Source: an uncultured Flavobacteriales bacterium (GTDB lineage: Bacteria; Bacteroidota; Bacteroidia; Flavobacteriales; BACL11). Taken from it: DNA of 46,862 bases. The stretch's first letter is position 1, and each line of letters starts with the position of its first letter. The DNA is taken from positions 1 to 46,862 of the forward strand of contig CAJWCP010000011.1 in assembly GCA_913031595.1 (NCBI GenBank). Reading direction: 5' to 3'. The notes beneath the pieces were generated by a model. It did no database searches, was not told the origin of the DNA, and worked only from the letters and a program-made list of their open reading frames with translations. Made by a program: the position numbers and the translations under genes. Of this stretch, positions 27,774 through 37,411 are shown one piece after another.

Positions 27774-27781
27774 TAGATTTG
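27774..27781 (+). promoter_or_regulatory. -7 box TAGATTTG for the DUF2520 gene
   Basis: Exact TAnnTTTG ending 17 nt before ATG 27798; divergent with the ccsBA box. Confidence 0.6.
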
Positions 27782-27797
27782 TCATTAAATAGATTAA

Positions 27798-28553
27798 ATG
27801 AAAAACATTACACTAATTGGATCAGGAAATGTTGCAACTCACTTAGGTCTTGCTCTTAAAAAAAATGGGTTTAATATAAAGCAAGTATATAGTAAAGTAT
27901 TAAAGAATGCTGAAAAACTATCTTTAATATTAGAAGCAGAAGCTATAAATAAATTGGAAAAACTTACTGATAGTGACCTAACAATACTGTCAGTAAGTGA
28001 CAATGCAATTGAAACAATACTTAAAAACATAAAAGATAGACCTATTGTGCATACATCAGGATATACAGGCATAAATATCTTTAATAAAAAATTTAATAAC
28101 TGTGGTGTTATTTATCCTTTACAAACTCTCAATAAAGAAGTAAGTTTAGAATTCTCAGAGACGCCTTTATGTATTGAGGCGAATAACCCAATATTTGAAA
28201 AAAAAATAACAAAGTTAGCTTACTCCATCTCTAAACATATAATAGCATTAGATTCTGAAAAGAGAAAATCAATACATATTGCAGCAGTTTTTGCATCAAA
28301 CTTCACCAATCATATGTTATCTATCGCATATGACCTGCTAAAAGAGAAGAATATAGACTTTTCTATATTATTACCTTTAGTAAATCAAAGCATAAAAAAA
28401 ATAAAAAACAATAATCCAAAAGATGTTCAGACAGGACCTGCAAAACGAAAAGATATAAATATTATCAATCATCATGTGCACGATATTAAAAATACTAGAA
28501 TAAAGAAAATATATAAAACAATAACTGATTCAATCATCAAAGCAAGTGAATAG
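27798..28553 (+). CDS. Rossmann-like and DUF2520 domain-containing protein
   Basis: 251 aa; 'ITLIGSGNVATHLGLALKKNGF', 'DLTILSVSDNAI', 'FASNFTNHMLSIAYDLL', 'QTGPAKRKDINIINHH'. Confidence 0.88.
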   Translation: MKNITLIGSGNVATHLGLALKKNGFNIKQVYSKVLKNAEKLSLILEAEAINKLEKLTDSDLTILSVSDNAIETILKNIKDRPIVHTSGYTGINIFNKKFNNCGVIYPLQTLNKEVSLEFSETPLCIEANNPIFEKKITKLAYSISKHIIALDSEKRKSIHIAAVFASNFTNHMLSIAYDLLKEKNIDFSILLPLVNQSIKKIKNNNPKDVQTGPAKRKDINIINHHVHDIKNTRIKKIYKTITDSIIKASE

Positions 28554-29502
28554 ACTTACTACATTCCTTAAACTGATAAGGATTCAAAATTTATTAATAT
28601 TATCCTTCGTCCTATTTACACTTAAATATCAATTTATTAATTATTATATTATTAATCCTGTATTATCTAATTATAATTTCTTCTTACTTATAATATCAAC
28701 AATTTTAATTATGGCAGGAGGATACATTATTAATGACATATATGATATAAAAACAGATGAAATAAATAATACACAAATTCTTAATAAATACTTAAACATA
28801 AAATATATAAAATGGATATATATTGCACTAAATATATTAGGAATATGTATAGGTTCTTATTTAGCTTTTCAAATCAATATACCTAGATACAGTCTTATTT
28901 TTATATTCTCAAGTCTTAGTCTGTGGATCTACTCAAAGAAACTTAAGAGATTATTATTAATTGGAAATATTCTAATTGCATTCTTAATAATAGTATCTAT
29001 ACTAAACATTGGACTTTTTGATATATACTCTAATGGCTTTAGTAAAGAAGAATTGATAATCTTTAAGGTTATTACCTATTATGCAAGCTTTGCAGGTCTA
29101 ATAACATTATTTAGAGAAATTATTAAAGATGTAGAAGACATAAAAGGAGACATAAGTATAAAAGCAACAACACTAGCGATTAAGTATGGTACAAAAAACA
29201 CAAAAAGAATTGCATTAACCATTATTATCTTTACATCAATGCTTATTGGCTATTTCCAATATTTTCAATATAGTATAATAAATACTAAATTTGAATATAA
29301 CATCTCTGTATGGGGAGGTAATCAATTATCTTTGCTGTATACTGTATTAATACAAATTTTATTTTTATTAATAATTATAAAAACATATAACGCACAAACA
29401 AAAGAAGATTTTTCAACTATTAGTACAATATCTAAAATAATAATGATTATAGGAATTATTTCTATCCCTACATTCACCTACTTACATTTAAATAATGCTT
29501 AA
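28546..29502 (+). CDS. UbiA-family prenyltransferase (geranylgeranylglycerol-phosphate geranylgeranyltransferase-like)
   Basis: 318 aa, GTG start; 'GGYIINDIYDIKTDEINN', 'FREIIKDVEDIKGD'. Confidence 0.85.
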   Translation: MNRLTTFLKLIRIQNLLILSFVLFTLKYQFINYYIINPVLSNYNFFLLIISTILIMAGGYIINDIYDIKTDEINNTQILNKYLNIKYIKWIYIALNILGICIGSYLAFQINIPRYSLIFIFSSLSLWIYSKKLKRLLLIGNILIAFLIIVSILNIGLFDIYSNGFSKEELIIFKVITYYASFAGLITLFREIIKDVEDIKGDISIKATTLAIKYGTKNTKRIALTIIIFTSMLIGYFQYFQYSIINTKFEYNISVWGGNQLSLLYTVLIQILFLLIIIKTYNAQTKEDFSTISTISKIIMIIGIISIPTFTYLHLNNA

Positions 29503-30079
29503 AGAAAAACTTCAAGAATACAATATCATACTAGGATCTTCATCTCCTAGAAGAAAGAAACTATTAAAAGAATTACAGATAAAATTTAAAGTGCAAATAT
29601 GTCATCATGAAGAAATTTACTCTCATAGATTAAAAGAAAAGAAGGTTGCAGAGTTCTTAGCTCAACAAAAATCTTTTTATCTTTCAGAAAAGCTAAAAAA
29701 AGATGATTTAATTATAACAGCAGACACAATAGTCGTTCTAAAAAATACAATTCTAAATAAACCTAAAAATCAAACTGATGCATTTAACATACTAACTAAA
29801 CTATCTAATAGAACACATAAGGTAATTACAGGAGTATTTATTAGGACAGTAAAACAAAATATCCTCTTTTCTACTACAACAAAAGTAACATTTAAGAAAC
29901 TTTCTAATGAAGAGATTAACTTTTACATCAACAACTATAAAATAAAAGACAAGGCAGGTAGTTATGGAATACAGGACTGGATAGGAAAAATAGGTGTTAT
30001 TTCTATCGAAGGATCATATACAAATGTTTTAGGATTACCTTTAACAGAATTATACGAAAATCTAAAAAAAATCAAATAG
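29495..30079 (+). CDS. maf: Maf family nucleoside-triphosphate pyrophosphatase
   Basis: 194 aa; 'ILGSSSPRRKKLLKEL', 'ITADTIVVL', 'KAGSYGIQDWIGKIGVISIEGSYTNVLGLPL'. Confidence 0.94.
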   Translation: MLKEKLQEYNIILGSSSPRRKKLLKELQIKFKVQICHHEEIYSHRLKEKKVAEFLAQQKSFYLSEKLKKDDLIITADTIVVLKNTILNKPKNQTDAFNILTKLSNRTHKVITGVFIRTVKQNILFSTTTKVTFKKLSNEEINFYINNYKIKDKAGSYGIQDWIGKIGVISIEGSYTNVLGLPLTELYENLKKIK

Positions 30080-30091
30080 GATGTTAATTTA

Positions 30092-30099
30092 TTATCTTT
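30092..30099 (+). promoter_or_regulatory. -7 box TATCTTTG upstream of the polysaccharide export gene
   Basis: Exact TAnnTTTG; overlaps the ORF-track TTG start at 30098. Confidence 0.6.
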
Positions 30100-30115
30100 G
30101 CATAAAAAGAAAAAA

Positions 30116-30901
30116 ATGTTAAGACTAGAATCATCTTTATTTCTTAGAATATTAATCATAAGTGTAATGTTTATTCAAGCTTGTACTCCTATTGAAAAAA
30201 TTACTTACCTGAACAACAGTAAGCTAGGAGAATGGGAAATATCACCAATACCTCCTAAACATCATCTTGAAGTAGGCGATGTCCTAATTGTTAAGGTTAT
30301 AAGCAGGAATCAAGAATCTAATAATCTATTTAATCTTGAAACAAATACTAATAGTGTAAACCAAAAAATAACAGAAGCTAATCTTTATTTAAATGGTTTC
30401 ACAATAAATCAAGAGGGATTTATTGATATTCCAAATGTTGGTCCAATTTATGTTCTTAACCAAACATTAGAAGAGGCTGAAGAAACTATTATGCTAAAAG
30501 CTAAGGAATACCTAATTAATCCTTTTGTATTAGTCAAACTTGCTAATTTTGAAATCACTATTCTAGGAGAGGTAACTATACCAGGAAGATACCCTGTATA
30601 TAAAGAAGGAATCACAATATATGAAGCATTAGCTATGGCAGGAGATATTAATGATTATGGTAATCTACAAGAAGTTAAAATGATTCGATCAAATAAGAAT
30701 AAAAAAGAAGTGTATTATCTTGATCTAACTGATGCAGATATCCTGACATCTGATTTTTATTACCTGCATAATAATGATCTAATATACATCCCTCCTTTAC
30801 AACAATATGGAGGAATAAGCAAAACTCAATCACAATTATTACTCTCTACTTTAACAACATTAGCAATACTATACAATGTTTATTTAAGATCGCTAGAATA
30901 A
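30116..30901 (+). CDS. Wza-like polysaccharide export lipoprotein
   Basis: ATG 30116 'MLRLESSLFLRILIISVMFIQACTP' lipobox; 'HHLEVGDVLIVKV', 'INQEGFIDIPNVGPIYV', SLBB-like 'ITILGEVTIPGRYPVYKEGITIYEALAMAG'. Confidence 0.92.
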   Translation: MLRLESSLFLRILIISVMFIQACTPIEKITYLNNSKLGEWEISPIPPKHHLEVGDVLIVKVISRNQESNNLFNLETNTNSVNQKITEANLYLNGFTINQEGFIDIPNVGPIYVLNQTLEEAEETIMLKAKEYLINPFVLVKLANFEITILGEVTIPGRYPVYKEGITIYEALAMAGDINDYGNLQEVKMIRSNKNKKEVYYLDLTDADILTSDFYYLHNNDLIYIPPLQQYGGISKTQSQLLLSTLTTLAILYNVYLRSLE

Positions 30902-30902
30902 A

Positions 30903-33311
30903 ATGTACGAAGAAAAAGACATAGAAGAAACTATCGATATAAAAGGAATTATACTATATTATATCCAGTATTGGTATTATTTTATTCTTACTATATTATT
31001 TGCTATATCTATTGCATTCTTAGTCAACCGATATACTATTCCTGAATATAGTGCATCAACAACATTGTTAATAAGAGATGATAATAACACTCAAATGGGG
31101 GCTGAAAATCTATTAGAAGGATTAGAAATGTTTAGTGGAAAAAAGAACCTAAAAAATGAAATCATAATATTAAACTCATATAATCTAGCAGCAAAAGTAG
31201 TAGAAGAGCTAGAATTAGGCATATCTTATTTTGAACATGGATTTATTAAATCTAATGAGCTTTTCCAAACTGCTCCTTTTAAAGTTAATGTAGACTCAAC
31301 ACATGTCCAGCTAACTGGAGTCGACTTCTTCATAGAACCAATTGATGATAAAAAATTCAAGTTAAGAATAAAAACTAACAAACAACATCCTTATATTATT
31401 AGTAAAGAAAAACTTGACAAATCACTTACAGCAGATCTAAATATTCAAGAAACTTATTTATTCAATTCTGCAATACAAAATAAATATTATTCATTTTCAA
31501 TAAATAAAAGCCAGAATTTTAATATAGAGTCTATTCTAGAAGCTGACAAATCATATTCTTTTAAACTTCATCAAAAGAAAAAATATGCACAACAACTAAC
31601 AAACAAAATTATTATTAATCCTATTAATAAAGAAACCTCTGTGCTAAAAATTAGCATGACTGGTAATAATGTAAGGAAGATAAAAAAAATACTAGACAAA
31701 CTAACTGAAGTATACATCCAAACTGGATTAGATGAGAAGAATATAATGGCAATTAACACTATCCGATTTATTGACACACAACTTGAAATTATTGAAGACT
31801 CCTTAATATTTATAGAAGATCAACTTGAAGTATTTAAGATAGAAAATCCAAACTTAGATATTGTTGATAAAGATTTTGGAACCTTCTTCCAAAAACAAAG
31901 ATTAGATAATACCCTATCAGAACAATCAGTAAACATTAAATACTATAAATCTTTATTGTCTTATCTGAAGAATGAAAATAATGCAAATTCAATTGTCTCT
32001 CCTACTTCAATGGGGATTAGTAATCCTGAATTAAATAATCTAATTAATCAATTATTACAGCTTTACCATAAAAAAGGAGACTTAGAATTAACTACGACAA
32101 ATAATCACCCAACATATCAAGCTATATTAGCACAAATAGAGAATACAAAAATCACTATTATTGAAAATGTAAATAATCTTATTGGATCAGCATTAATCTA
32201 TGAGAAAGATCTAAAAAGCAGAATTACAACTTTTAATTCTAAAATCACTAAACTTCCAGAGGCTGAGAAAAGATACTTAATTCTAAAAAGAAAATATGAG
32301 TATAATGAGCAAACAACTATATATTTACAACAAAAGAAATATGAAGCATCCCTTGCTAAAGCAGGAACAGAATCAGATCATAAAGTAATTGACTACGCAA
32401 TTGCAAATAATAATGAAAAACCTATTAAACCTAAGACATTTATCACCTATTTTATTGCTCTAATAATTGGTTTTATTATTCCAATTACTTTTATTTATTT
32501 ACGTAATCTATTTAATGACAAAATATCTAATAAGTCTGACCTTACATCTGCTACAAAAATACCAGTATTAGGATTAATCGGTCATAGTGACAAAGCAAAT
32601 AGTCTAATTGTTCCAAACGCATCAAAATCTATTCTTGCAGAATCATTCAGAGCTTTACGAACAAACATACAGTATCTAGCAGCAGATAAAAAAAACAAAG
32701 TAATTACTGTCACATCCTCAATAGGAGGAGAAGGAAAAACATTTATTGCTATGAATCTATCCTCTATTTTTGCACTTGCGGGACAGAAAACTATATTAAT
32801 AGGAGGAGATCTTCGAAAACCTAAATTAAGTGAAGAATTTAAAGTTGATACAAAAAAAGGATTAAGTAGTTATTTAATTAATAAGTCTTCTTTATCAGAA
32901 ATTATTCAAAAAACAGAAATAGAGCATTTAGATGTAATTATATCTGGCCCTACCCCTCCTAATCCAGCAGAACTATTAAATAGTGAAAAAATGAGTGAAT
33001 TAATAGCTCGACTTAATAAGAAATATGATTATGTAATTGTTGACACTCCTCCTATCGGACTTGTGACAGATGGTGTTATCTTAATGCAGAATACAGATAT
33101 AAATCTATATGTAGTAAGACATAATTATTCCAAAATCAAAACACTCAACCTGATCAACAATCTATATACTAATGAACAGGTTAAAAATATCCATATAATT
33201 ATTAATGATTTTCATAAAGATGCAAGCGGATATGGATATGGATATGGATATGGATATGGATATGGAGAATCAACATCTGGATATGGATATTATGAAACAG
33301 AAGAAGAATAG
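30903..33311 (+). CDS. Wzc-like polysaccharide co-polymerase / BY-kinase with Tyr-rich tail
   Basis: 802 aa; Wzz N-terminus; Walker A 'SSIGGEGKTFIAMNLSSIFALAGQKTILIGGDLRKPKL'; 'YVIVDTPPIGLVTDG'; tail 'GYGYGYGYGYGYGESTSGYGYYETEEE'. Confidence 0.94.
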   Translation: MYEEKDIEETIDIKGIILYYIQYWYYFILTILFAISIAFLVNRYTIPEYSASTTLLIRDDNNTQMGAENLLEGLEMFSGKKNLKNEIIILNSYNLAAKVVEELELGISYFEHGFIKSNELFQTAPFKVNVDSTHVQLTGVDFFIEPIDDKKFKLRIKTNKQHPYIISKEKLDKSLTADLNIQETYLFNSAIQNKYYSFSINKSQNFNIESILEADKSYSFKLHQKKKYAQQLTNKIIINPINKETSVLKISMTGNNVRKIKKILDKLTEVYIQTGLDEKNIMAINTIRFIDTQLEIIEDSLIFIEDQLEVFKIENPNLDIVDKDFGTFFQKQRLDNTLSEQSVNIKYYKSLLSYLKNENNANSIVSPTSMGISNPELNNLINQLLQLYHKKGDLELTTTNNHPTYQAILAQIENTKITIIENVNNLIGSALIYEKDLKSRITTFNSKITKLPEAEKRYLILKRKYEYNEQTTIYLQQKKYEASLAKAGTESDHKVIDYAIANNNEKPIKPKTFITYFIALIIGFIIPITFIYLRNLFNDKISNKSDLTSATKIPVLGLIGHSDKANSLIVPNASKSILAESFRALRTNIQYLAADKKNKVITVTSSIGGEGKTFIAMNLSSIFALAGQKTILIGGDLRKPKLSEEFKVDTKKGLSSYLINKSSLSEIIQKTEIEHLDVIISGPTPPNPAELLNSEKMSELIARLNKKYDYVIVDTPPIGLVTDGVILMQNTDINLYVVRHNYSKIKTLNLINNLYTNEQVKNIHIIINDFHKDASGYGYGYGYGYGYGESTSGYGYYETEEE
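33228..33290 (+). repeat. GGATAT hexamer microsatellite encoding the (GY)n tail of Wzc
   Basis: Six perfect GGATAT units at 33228-33263, interruption, then two more at 33279-33290. Confidence 0.95.
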
Positions 33312-33352
33312 TAATATTTGTTTGATCTTGGAAATATTCAATCTATTAAAAA

Positions 33353-34819
33353 ATGAATGACAAAAAAATCTCTTTTTTATTAGCAACAACCCCTATCATT
33401 CTTCTTGTAATATTGCTTATACTAAATGTAGTGCTATATGGAGATAACACCCTTGGAGGCTCTAACCAAATGGCTTTATTATTATCAGGAGCCCTAGCTG
33501 TTATCATTGGTATATATTATAAAGTAAAATGGAAGAGGATTATCGAAGGAATTAGTGAAAGTATAAAATCTATAATACCTGCAATGATCATGTTATTACT
33601 TATTGGTTCTCTATCAGGAACATGGTTGATATCAGGAATTATTCCTACCATGATTTATTATGGATTAAAGATTCTAAACCCAGATATATTTCTTTTTGCT
33701 ACGGCGATAATCACAGCAATAATATCTGTGTCTACAGGAAGTTCATGGAGCACTATTGCTACTGTAGGTCTTGCTCTATTAAGTATTGGCACAGCAATAG
33801 GCCTTCCTGTTGGAATAATCTGTGGCGCTATCATATCAGGAGCATATTTTGGAGATAAAATGTCTCCCTTATCAGAAACTACAAATATGGCCTCTGGATT
33901 GACAGGAGTAGATTTATTTAAGCATATAAAACATATGATGTATACAACAATCCCTTCTTTTATTATCACAATAATTTTATTCCTATTTATTGGTTTCTAT
34001 TACAAAACCGATATTTCTGATGAACAAATTAATCTTGCATTAAACCTTATATCAAATAATTTTGTGATTACTCCATGGCTTTTTATAATACCAATAATCG
34101 TTATCTATATCATAATAAAGAGAACACCTGCAATACCTGCTCTTTTCTTAGGGACATTATTAGGGGCTTTTGCTGCAATAATATTACAGACAGATATAGT
34201 AATACAAGTTTCTGGATTAACAGAAAATACATTCATGGCTCAATATAAAGGTGTTTTAAATGCTATGGTTGGAGATGTTAATTTTTCTTCTATTAATGAT
34301 CAGATAAATAATATATTTAAAATAAATGAAGCTAATAGAAGTAATCTGTTAAAATCAAGTGGAATGTTAGGAATGATGAACACTATTCTTTTAATGATTT
34401 GTGCAATGATATTTAGTGGTTCAATACAAGCTACAGGCATATTAAAAAGCATTGCAGATCCTATTACAGCATATGCAAAAACAGAAGGAGGCTTAATTGC
34501 TACTACAGCTAGTTCATGTATCTTTTTTAATATTACTACATCAGATCAATACATGAGTATTGTTGTTCCAAGTCGTATGTTTGCTAAATCATATAAGGAT
34601 AAAGGATTGTCTCCAGAAAATTTAAGTCGAACATTAGAAGATAGTGGAACTATGACATCTGTGCTTATTCCTTGGAATTCCTGTGGCGCAACACAATCGG
34701 CTGTATTAGGCGTAGCAACAATATCTTACCTACCCTTCTGTTTTTTTAACTTAATTAGTCCGATAATGACAATTACTTACGGTTATCTAAGTATAAAAAT
34801 TAATCGACTAAACAAATAA
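33353..34819 (+). CDS. nhaC: NhaC-family Na+/H+ antiporter
   Basis: 488 aa polytopic; 'TGSSWSTIATVGLALLSIGTAIG', 'GAYFGDKMSPLSETTNMAS', 'IPWNSCGATQSAVLGV'. Confidence 0.9.
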   Translation: MNDKKISFLLATTPIILLVILLILNVVLYGDNTLGGSNQMALLLSGALAVIIGIYYKVKWKRIIEGISESIKSIIPAMIMLLLIGSLSGTWLISGIIPTMIYYGLKILNPDIFLFATAIITAIISVSTGSSWSTIATVGLALLSIGTAIGLPVGIICGAIISGAYFGDKMSPLSETTNMASGLTGVDLFKHIKHMMYTTIPSFIITIILFLFIGFYYKTDISDEQINLALNLISNNFVITPWLFIIPIIVIYIIIKRTPAIPALFLGTLLGAFAAIILQTDIVIQVSGLTENTFMAQYKGVLNAMVGDVNFSSINDQINNIFKINEANRSNLLKSSGMLGMMNTILLMICAMIFSGSIQATGILKSIADPITAYAKTEGGLIATTASSCIFFNITTSDQYMSIVVPSRMFAKSYKDKGLSPENLSRTLEDSGTMTSVLIPWNSCGATQSAVLGVATISYLPFCFFNLISPIMTITYGYLSIKINRLNK

Positions 34820-35941
34820 TTCTTTTAATTTCTCAATAGTATAATCTATTTCTTCTTTAGTATTATATTTACTAAATGAAAATCTTATGCCTGGTCTTTT
34901 TGACTCAGGAAGAAGAGCAGAAAGAACATGAGAGCCTTTTACGCTACCTGAAGCACAAGCACTTCCTCCACTACAAGCAATACCCATGATATCTAAATTA
35001 AATAATAACATCTCATCAGCATTTGTCTCTGGAAAATGTACACTTAAAACAGTATATAAACTATTATCCATATCTGTACATTTTGCATAAAATCCAGCAT
35101 CAGGAATCTCACACTTAATTCTCTCAATCATATATGATTTTAATGATTTTATATAGTTAACCTCTTCTTCCAGTTTTTCATATGCCATAGTCATAGCCAT
35201 GGATAGACCAGCAATACCATAAATATTTTCAGTTCCTGCTCTCATATTTCTTTCCTGTCCCCCGCCTCGTAAAAAAGGTCTTATTTTTATATCTTCTGAT
35301 ATATAAATAAAACCTACTCCCTTAGGGCCATGAAACTTATGAGCAGAAGCTGCCATAAAATCTACATTTAACTCTTTCATGTTAAAAGGATAATGAGCTA
35401 TTGTTTGAACAGTGTCAGAATGGAATATTGCATTATATTGTTTACATATATCACCTATTGCTTTTAAATCTTGAAGTGTTCCAATTTCATTATTAGCATG
35501 CATAATAGAAACAAATGTTCTTGGATTATCTTCTAACAATTCTTTAAGATGAGATAAAGAAACTACCCCATCTTTATCAATATCAATATAAGAAAGTTTT
35601 ATTTTCCCTTCTTTTGCTAAATCCTCTAAAGGATATAATACAGCATGATGTGAGATCTTTGAGGTAATAGCATGTGTAATATTATGATCATATATACTAC
35701 ATTTAATAGCCATATTATCAGCCTCTGTACCTCCAGATGTAAAAAAAATATTACCAGGTGATGTATTTAATAACTTAGCTATATTCTTACGAGCATTCTC
35801 TACAATAATCTTAGATTCTCTACCAAAAGAATGAACTGATGAAGGATTTGCAAAATGATTATTCATCATTTTACTCATAAGATCAATTACCTCAGGAGCT
35901 ATAGGAGTAGTTGCTGCATTATCTAAATAAATCTTTTTCAT
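34808..35941 (-). CDS. Cysteine desulfurase (NifS/IscS-like)
   Basis: 377 aa; 'IYLDNAATTPIAPEV', 'FTSGGTEADNMAI', 'MHANNEIGTLQDL', 'SAHKFHGPKGVGFIYI', 'CSGGSACASGS'. Confidence 0.94.
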   Translation of the reverse strand: MKKIYLDNAATTPIAPEVIDLMSKMMNNHFANPSSVHSFGRESKIIVENARKNIAKLLNTSPGNIFFTSGGTEADNMAIKCSIYDHNITHAITSKISHHAVLYPLEDLAKEGKIKLSYIDIDKDGVVSLSHLKELLEDNPRTFVSIMHANNEIGTLQDLKAIGDICKQYNAIFHSDTVQTIAHYPFNMKELNVDFMAASAHKFHGPKGVGFIYISEDIKIRPFLRGGGQERNMRAGTENIYGIAGLSMAMTMAYEKLEEEVNYIKSLKSYMIERIKCEIPDAGFYAKCTDMDNSLYTVLSVHFPETNADEMLLFNLDIMGIACSGGSACASGSVKGSHVLSALLPESKRPGIRFSFSKYNTKEEIDYTIEKLKELFV

Positions 35942-35943
35942 AA

Positions 35944-37323
35944 TTAAAATAAGTTTTTTATCTGTTTAATAATTTTATTAGCAATACCACTAGCTTTTTC
36001 TAAATCATGACTTTCTGCATAAACTCGAACTATTGGTTCAGTATTTGATTTTCTAATATGCACCCATCCATCCAAAAAGTCAATCTTTAAACCATCAATT
36101 ACAGAAATTTTCTCATTCTTATATGTTTTTTGAATCTCTAATAAGACAGAGTCTAATTCTATATGCTCTGGAAGTACAATCTTATTCTTTGATATAACAT
36201 AATTAGGATAAGAATCTCTTATCTTTTTTACCGATAATTTCTTCTCAGCTAACTGACTTAAAAAAAGTGCTATTCCAATTAAAGCATCTCTTCCATAATG
36301 TGAAGAAGGATAAATTACACCACCATTTCCTTCTCCTCCAATAACTGCATTAATTTCTTTCATTTTATTTACAACATTCACTTCTCCAACTGATGACGCC
36401 TGATATTCACAAGAATAATGATTTGTTACATCTCTCAATGCTCTTGTTGAAGATAAATTTGATACTGTACTGCCAGGATTCTTACTTAAAATATAATCAG
36501 CTACTGTAACAAGTGTGTATTCCTCTCCAAACATGCTTCCATCTTCACAAACTAATGCTAATCTATCAACATCTGGATCTACCGCAATACCAAAATCTGC
36601 TCCAGATTTTACAACAAGATTAGATAAATCTTCAAGATGTTCTGCTAACGGTTCTGGATTGTGAGGAAAATTACCATTAGGCTCACAAAATAACTTAACA
36701 CATTTCACACCCATCTTTTCTAATAATTTTGGCACCATAAAACCTCCTGTAGAGTTAACAGCATCAACAACAACCTTAAATCCTGATTTTTTGACTAAAT
36801 CTACATTAACTAATTCAAGACTAAGGATATGTTCAATATGTTGATCGTTAAAACTATCATCAAACACATAACTACCTAAAGAATCTGATTTAACAAAACT
36901 AAATTCATCTCTTTCAGCTAAAATCAATAATTTTTCTCCATCTGAAGAGGATAAAAACTCACCATGATGATTTAATAACTTAAGAGCATTCCAATCTCCA
37001 TTATTATGACTAGCTGTAATAATAATACCTCCAGCTGCTTTTTGAAATTTAACTGCAACTTCCACTGTAGGGGTAGTAGTTAAACCTATATCAATAACAT
37101 TAAAACCATAGGCTATCAAAGTTTGTGTAACAAAAGTACTAACCATTTTTCCTGATATACGAGCATCACGTCCAATAATAATAGTATTAGATACACTTCG
37201 TTTTCTTCTAATAAGCTCTGCGTAAGAAGCAGTATACTTCACAATATCTAAAGGAGATAAAGAAGAGCCTACTGAACCTCCAACAACACCTCTTATCCCA
37301 GATATTGATTTTATTAGAGTCAT
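35944..37323 (-). CDS. glmM: Phosphoglucosamine mutase / phosphomannomutase family
   Basis: 459 aa; 'SGIRGVVGG', phosphoserine loop 'IITASHNNGDWNALKLL', 'VDPDVDRLALV', 'GGEGNGGVIYP', 'RKSNTEPIVRVYAE'. Confidence 0.9.
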   Translation of the reverse strand: MTLIKSISGIRGVVGGSVGSSLSPLDIVKYTASYAELIRRKRSVSNTIIIGRDARISGKMVSTFVTQTLIAYGFNVIDIGLTTTPTVEVAVKFQKAAGGIIITASHNNGDWNALKLLNHHGEFLSSSDGEKLLILAERDEFSFVKSDSLGSYVFDDSFNDQHIEHILSLELVNVDLVKKSGFKVVVDAVNSTGGFMVPKLLEKMGVKCVKLFCEPNGNFPHNPEPLAEHLEDLSNLVVKSGADFGIAVDPDVDRLALVCEDGSMFGEEYTLVTVADYILSKNPGSTVSNLSSTRALRDVTNHYSCEYQASSVGEVNVVNKMKEINAVIGGEGNGGVIYPSSHYGRDALIGIALFLSQLAEKKLSVKKIRDSYPNYVISKNKIVLPEHIELDSVLLEIQKTYKNEKISVIDGLKIDFLDGWVHIRKSNTEPIVRVYAESHDLEKASGIANKIIKQIKNLF

Positions 37324-37380
37324 ATTATTAATCTATGCTTGATTTAAGAACACAAACTTAATACAATAATCTTATATTTT

Positions 37381-37388
37381 TATATTTG
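37381..37388 (+). promoter_or_regulatory. -7 box TATATTTG upstream of the ComA-like gene
   Basis: Exact TAnnTTTG, 23 nt before the TTG start. Confidence 0.5.
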
Positions 37389-37411
37389 TAAAAATTAAAT
37401 AAACACTACAA

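Noticed and set aside
8234-29502. Two UbiA-family genes (8234-9079 and 28546-29502) as a recent duplication
   Set aside because: Their sequences and motif contexts differ strongly; they look like different subfamilies.
33622-33969. ORFs 33622-33858 (+) and 33658-33969 (-) inside nhaC
   Set aside because: Overlap a well-supported transporter frame; no independent support.
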